From: Diphasiastrum complanatum
Taxonomy: Eukaryota; Streptophyta; Lycopodiopsida; Lycopodiales; Lycopodiaceae
Direction of reading: 5' to 3'
Assembly: GCA_029204225.1 (NCBI GenBank)
Contig: CM055097.1
Location: 34,226,804-34,290,803 of the forward strand
Length of the DNA: 64,000 nt
The first letter of the stretch is position 1. Each line of letters starts with the position of its first letter. The notes beneath the pieces are model-generated. The model worked only from the letters and a program-made list of their open reading frames with translations. It was not told the origin of the DNA and searched no databases. The translations under genes and the position numbers were made by a program. Below, piece by piece: positions 59,848-64,000 of the stretch.

Positions 59848-60850
59848 TAGTAGTTCTACTTTTATTCTAACTAAATTTGTGTGCCTCCCTTCTCCTTTTT
59901 TTAAAATTTATTACATGCACTTCTGGGATGCGGACGATGCATTCAAAAAAAATTATTATTTTTTACATGAATGACTTTCCGCGTGGAAGATGCATGTAAA
60001 AACATTTTTTATGGTAAACAAAAGGTTTTAAAAAAAAGTTTTCATGTCGAAGAAGGTCCACCTTGGCCGTTCCGCTGTGGGAAGCGTCTTCTGCCTCGGG
60101 CTACCACCCTCGGCCGGAGGCCCTTCCCTGGGGGAACGACCTCAGAGGGTGACCTCCCCCCCCCCCATAATGTCTTTTAAACATTTTTAACTCCTTTTCA
60201 TGAGCACAATGTTCATGTGAAACTTTTTTGAAGACTTCAGTTTTCATAACATGCAAAAATAATGGGTGAGATCAAATATTAAATTTTGTAATATAGGATG
60301 CAATGTGAGGTCCATTTCAATGTTAATAATATGAGAAACAACATTTTAATGGAACTCGCCAAGCGCAGCCTCAACACATAATTTCCTTGGCAAGGGCAAC
60401 CTTTGCAGGATATAATCTTGTTCAAGAACATGAGGGAATCTTTTAAACAAGTCTTTTACTCTCTGAGAGGGCAACTGAAGGGAGAATGCACACTTTGAAG
60501 GATGAATGAAAGAACAAAGCCTCATCGATGACATTCGAGAGAAAAGAGAGATCCGTCTCCCTCTCCCACGTTGCAACATGTTACTTGGAGGGCTCTCAAT
60601 CTGTTTTGTTGTTGAACATTTTCAAATTAAGAAAGTCTCTCCAATGCTCGCAAAAATAGTCAAAGTATCGGAATGGAATCATCATCATTATCAAAAACCA
60701 AAAATTGTAAAAAAATTTGACAATGTTTTATATAACAATATATAACCTTCTACGTGTATTGATAATCAGTCAAAAATCGAGAAGCTCTAAAAATTATAAT
60801 ACTTTTTAGGATAACTTTAAAAAGAAGTTTCACCAGGGTTGGGTCTCGAG

Positions 60851-60886
60851 ACACACAAACACACACACACACACACTCTCTCTCTA
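60851..60886. repeat. (CA)n(CT)n microsatellite
   Basis: An alternating AC run followed by CT. Confidence 0.9.
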
Positions 60887-61140
60887 AACTAAATATGGTA
60901 AGTTTTATACATATGGCGGTTGGTACATATCCGTACTTGTGTGTGAATATGATGGTACATATCCATACTTATGCGCCTCATTTATTTGTACTTACGGGCC
61001 TCACTTATTTGGCAACGAGTACAAAAGTTATGGTGGTCATGGGTGGATAGCTACTAATTTCTAGATCAAATTACAAACCCAAACCATATTTTAAACCCAA
61101 ACCTTATTTTAAACCACCACTACTAATACTACTACTATAA

Positions 61141-61275
61141 ATAATAATAATAATAATAATAATAGAATAAATATATTATATATATAGAATCATATATATA
61201 AATATACTATATATATAGGATCATATATATTATAGAATAAATATATTATATATTATGTAGGATTATATATATTAT
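61141..61275. repeat. AT-rich simple repeats: (AAT)n then TATA-type
   Basis: AAT repeats at 61141-61164, followed by three similar ATATATTATA segments to about 61275. Confidence 0.85.
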
Positions 61276-62664
61276 AGAATATTAGGGTTCCAAAGATTGA
61301 AACAATGTGGTGATATTAGCTGGCCACGACCTCACGAATTACATCACCAATTCTACTTAAATTATAATAATACCTTCCTTTTTTGTTATCATTATTGTGT
61401 TATCTGCATTTTTTGTTTCTGTATTATTTTTTGTGTTATTATATGAACAGCTTCGGCTATTTGTCGACATTTCGAATGATTTTTTTGTTATGGTTCGATT
61501 TTGGTTGTGTTAGGTGTAGTTGTCGCTGTCGCTGTTGTTGCTGCTGTACTTGAAGAACAATGTTGCTGCTGGCTTCATCCATGTTCTATAATATTGAACG
61601 ACGTGGATCGTAATGAATGGATCGTAAATTGTGTTTTGTGGCATTGTTTTTCGGTTTTGTCGATAGTTTTGTAGATGATGGCATGGCATGCAATATATAT
61701 TTTCGATTCCTGCCACCAAACGTTTAGATGTAATTTGTGAAGCTGCGAGCGAATTGTCGCCGATTTGGACGAAGTTTGCAGGTGCAATATTGTGAAGATT
61801 CTTTAGCTGCTGGTTGGATAAAATTAGAGCGAATTGCGAGGGATTTTGGAGCGTGAGGTGATGAAGATCGGCAATATTTCAGCTGGTGACATGTTCGGTG
61901 AGATATTATGCTGCTAGAATTTTGCAGGAGGCACAAGAACTCGAGGTGCAATTGATGATTCTGATATGGTTAGTTTCTGTAGGCAGCTTCACCTTGCGAT
62001 AAGCGTCAGGTACATGCTAACATGGAAAAACCGCAACTAGCGAAGCTATTTTATGCAGTGGAAGGTAAGTGAAAGATATGAAAGGGAAGAAATAATGAAA
62101 ATGTGGAACATCGATGTTGCAAGTAGAGATTTAATGAGAGGAAGACTTTGCAGCAACACAGGTGCAATGAATAGAGTCCCCGAAGCTCTCAACAGAAAAA
62201 GTCAGTTGATGCTCCATGATAAGAGATTCGAATGTATGAATACGGTTACCTTAGGCCTCAGATAGTTTAATGCAGGATGCATTCTTTGTTTAAGCATAAT
62301 AATTCAAGGAAAAGCTAACAGAACAAGATTTGTCAGACTTGATTTGAGAAGAGAAAAGCGCCATTTTCATCAATGTATTTCAGGGACCGGCAGGTCGTAA
62401 TTGATCAAAGCTGACTTCTAGAAGGCATTTGACGGAGGCGATCTTAAGATTGCAATTAAGGCGCTTCTCTGCATCATGTAGCTGGGAAAAACAGTAGACA
62501 AAGAAGGAAACAGCATAAGTTAAATCACTAGTATCGCTGCTGGATGTGTAACACTAGAAATAGATGCAAAACGTGTCGATTAAGTCTATACTGCTATCGA
62601 AATACACAAATGAGATAAAATTAGAGAACATCTTCCACGCAGACTAAATTACAGTGCAGATCGG

Positions 62665-64000
62665 ATGGATGCCTTGGCTGGAATACATAAGCTGCAACGA
62701 ACCAAGGCCTTAAAAAATGTGTCATATGAGCCGTTTCAGTGTGGACAGTCACGTAATTTCATCGCCAGATCAGAAGCGCATGACGAAGATAATTGTTCCT
62801 TTGACATGGCCGGAGGCGACAACGTCGAGAAAGAGGTTGAACGCCTTTGCAATATCCTTGCTTCAAGCCCTAACTTTCTTGGAATACCAGCCACTATGTG
62901 GAATGCTCAGCAGGTTCTTCCAAAGCCACGCCATGTATCAAACAATACAGCAATCCATACGACGCAAGACTGTGTTCCCTTACCTATTTCCTCTCCTGAC
63001 GATTTAAGACTTTTGCGTGCTCCCTTTTCCAAGATTAATCAGGATATCAGAAAAGATTTTGAGCGCTCTTCTAGAAGTTCAACGGCTTATACAGTCGCTC
63101 CACAACCTCCTCTTCGAAGCTGTCTCAAGAGGCCGCCTCGGCGAGGGGCTCCAAAAGCATCTCCTTCGAAAAGCGTTAAGTTCATACTGAACAAAACTGA
63201 TAATTCTCATGACTCCCAGATGCCACAGCCGGGCTCTCATTGCAAGAAAAGTCATCCAAAGCATGCGAATGAAAAATCTGAGGATGCTCGTGCACGATTT
63301 GCAGCGAAGAGACGTTCTCATCACATGAAAGGTAGATCTGGCAAAATGACGAACCCGCTTTCAAGTCATTCCTCATCCGATTCATCGATAACATCAGAAA
63401 AAGAGGGCCTTCCGTTACGCCATACTGAATTTCAAACTCCTGTGACTCTTCCAGAACCAGCAGGAGAAGTCGCGGAGGATCAGGTAGCAGAAAGAGACGG
63501 TGGTTCTTTCGCTTGCTTGCCACCTCCACCACCGCCACCAATACCACCTTCCTCCAGGAGAGCTACAGTGTCAACAAAGAGTTCACAGCAATCCTTTTGT
63601 CCAGAGAATTCTAAGAAAATGGGAGATCGGGCTTCAGCGCAAGAAGTTTCGTATGATCGTCATACCGTCCTGTACTACCAAACAGGTGACAAGGACAATT
63701 CTCAAAATTCGCTAAAGAGCGAACAAAGTGACAAAATGGCTGCTGATAGCTACCACAAAAGTCACCATCCTTCTGGTGCAAAACATGATACATGTAGTGT
63801 GGGAACTGGAAAAAGTCCTCCAAAGCAAGAGAGCACAATGTCGAAGAAACATGCAGCTTCAACTGTTTCAGGCGTATCAAGTAAGAAGCATTCCAAGCAG
63901 GAAATACAATCGGAAGTTCATGATCAGAAGCGACCATGGAAGTTTTGGAGGAAAGAAGATCACCTGGGAAGCGGTTCTCTCGCAACTGTCTACAAAGGAG
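62665..64000 (+). CDS. MAPKKK-like protein kinase, N-terminal part, runs off the right edge
   Basis: One frame is open from 62614 to the window end; the first ATG is at 62665, giving 445 codons without a stop. The N-terminal region is long, Ser/Lys-rich and probably disordered, with RSCLKRPPRRG near 63115 and a run of Pro residues near 63522-63545. The last residues read KFWRKEDHLGSGSLATVYKG, subdomain I of a protein kinase with the Gly-rich ATP loop. A long regulatory N-terminus followed by W-x-K...LGSGS fits plant MEKK/MAPKKK proteins, which phosphorylate MAPKKs in stress and developmental signalling. The third loop Gly is Ala here (GSGSLA). The rest of the kinase domain lies outside the window. 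Introns before the start cannot be excluded. Confidence 0.78.
   Translation, partial: MDALAGIHKLQRTKALKNVSYEPFQCGQSRNFIARSEAHDEDNCSFDMAGGDNVEKEVERLCNILASSPNFLGIPATMWNAQQVLPKPRHVSNNTAIHTTQDCVPLPISSPDDLRLLRAPFSKINQDIRKDFERSSRSSTAYTVAPQPPLRSCLKRPPRRGAPKASPSKSVKFILNKTDNSHDSQMPQPGSHCKKSHPKHANEKSEDARARFAAKRRSHHMKGRSGKMTNPLSSHSSSDSSITSEKEGLPLRHTEFQTPVTLPEPAGEVAEDQVAERDGGSFACLPPPPPPPIPPSSRRATVSTKSSQQSFCPENSKKMGDRASAQEVSYDRHTVLYYQTGDKDNSQNSLKSEQSDKMAADSYHKSHHPSGAKHDTCSVGTGKSPPKQESTMSKKHAASTVSGVSSKKHSKQEIQSEVHDQKRPWKFWRKEDHLGSGSLATVYKG

Larger units (their letters stand above)
59848..62664. other. noncoding region upstream of the kinase gene
   Basis: It holds a GC-rich patch (about 60055-60175), simple repeats, and AT-rich DNA. 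A minus-strand 77-codon ORF at 60346-60579 has no recognised domain. The promoter and 5' UTR of the kinase gene are expected in the last kilobase, but no element can be fixed. Confidence 0.4.

Noticed and set aside
60055-60175. GC-rich patch as a third MITE of the palindromic family
   Set aside because: No CATAG termini, no 8-bp duplication and no GAATCGCGATTC or GAAACGCGTTTC units were found around it.
60346-60579. 77-codon minus-strand ORF
   Set aside because: Reasonable residue composition but no family match, start context or splice support; left as part of the noncoding region.
62053-62265. 70-codon ORF before the kinase gene as an upstream exon
   Set aside because: No domain, no conserved composition, and no supported splice junction to 62665.
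62380-62480. LINE RT-like phrase (ADF-stop-KAFDGG) upstream of the kinase
   Set aside because: A single short match with a stop inside it and no neighbouring RT motifs; too weak to call a LINE relic.

Overview
The window looks like nuclear DNA of a land plant, most likely a seed plant and plausibly a gymnosperm. The host genes are plant types: a PHD-finger plus TRF-type Myb protein and a MAPKKK-like kinase. The rest is dominated by nested, decayed Ty1/copia elements primed by the usual initiator-Met tRNA site (TGGTATCAGAGC), and one host gene carries a 20-kb intron packed with transposons. The species assignment is inference. There are no prokaryotic features, and I recognised no tRNA, rRNA or CRISPR.

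Layout. 1-12215: a minus-strand copia element (H), broken by a clean plus-strand copia insertion (A, 5488-10869, two LTRs, 5-bp target duplication GGCAC) and by a C-poor, ORF-free block (929-4619) ending in an LTR-like sequence (4620-5263). 12216-14237: noncoding DNA and two LTR relics of one family (D) in opposite orientation. 16442-42991: a seven-exon host gene, found by matching splice sites and phases. Exons 1-4 carry a helical N-terminal region, exon 5 a PHD finger and exons 6-7 a TRF-type Myb domain. Between exons 5 and 6 lies a 20,172-bp intron holding a LINE flanked by a 75-bp direct repeat, a second truncated LINE, copia D (+) with a hAT-like MITE inside it, copia E (-), gypsy F (+), a copia RT scrap and a second MITE of the same family.

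42992-48040 is mostly featureless. 48041-58025 holds copia C (+) with an unrecognised 246-codon ORF where RT/RNase H is expected, a copia integrase scrap, a family-D LTR and copia J (-). 58026-62664 is noncoding with one short LTR-like sequence and simple repeats. 62665-64000 is the 5' part of a protein kinase gene that runs off the right edge.

Working together. The two host genes have no visible functional link. Copies A, C and J form one copia lineage; each is defective, and none has an RT core. Most retroelement reading frames here are interrupted. The most unusual item is the MITE pair: the copies share their interiors, but their subterminal 12-bp palindromes differ by a symmetric, palindrome-preserving pair of substitutions.
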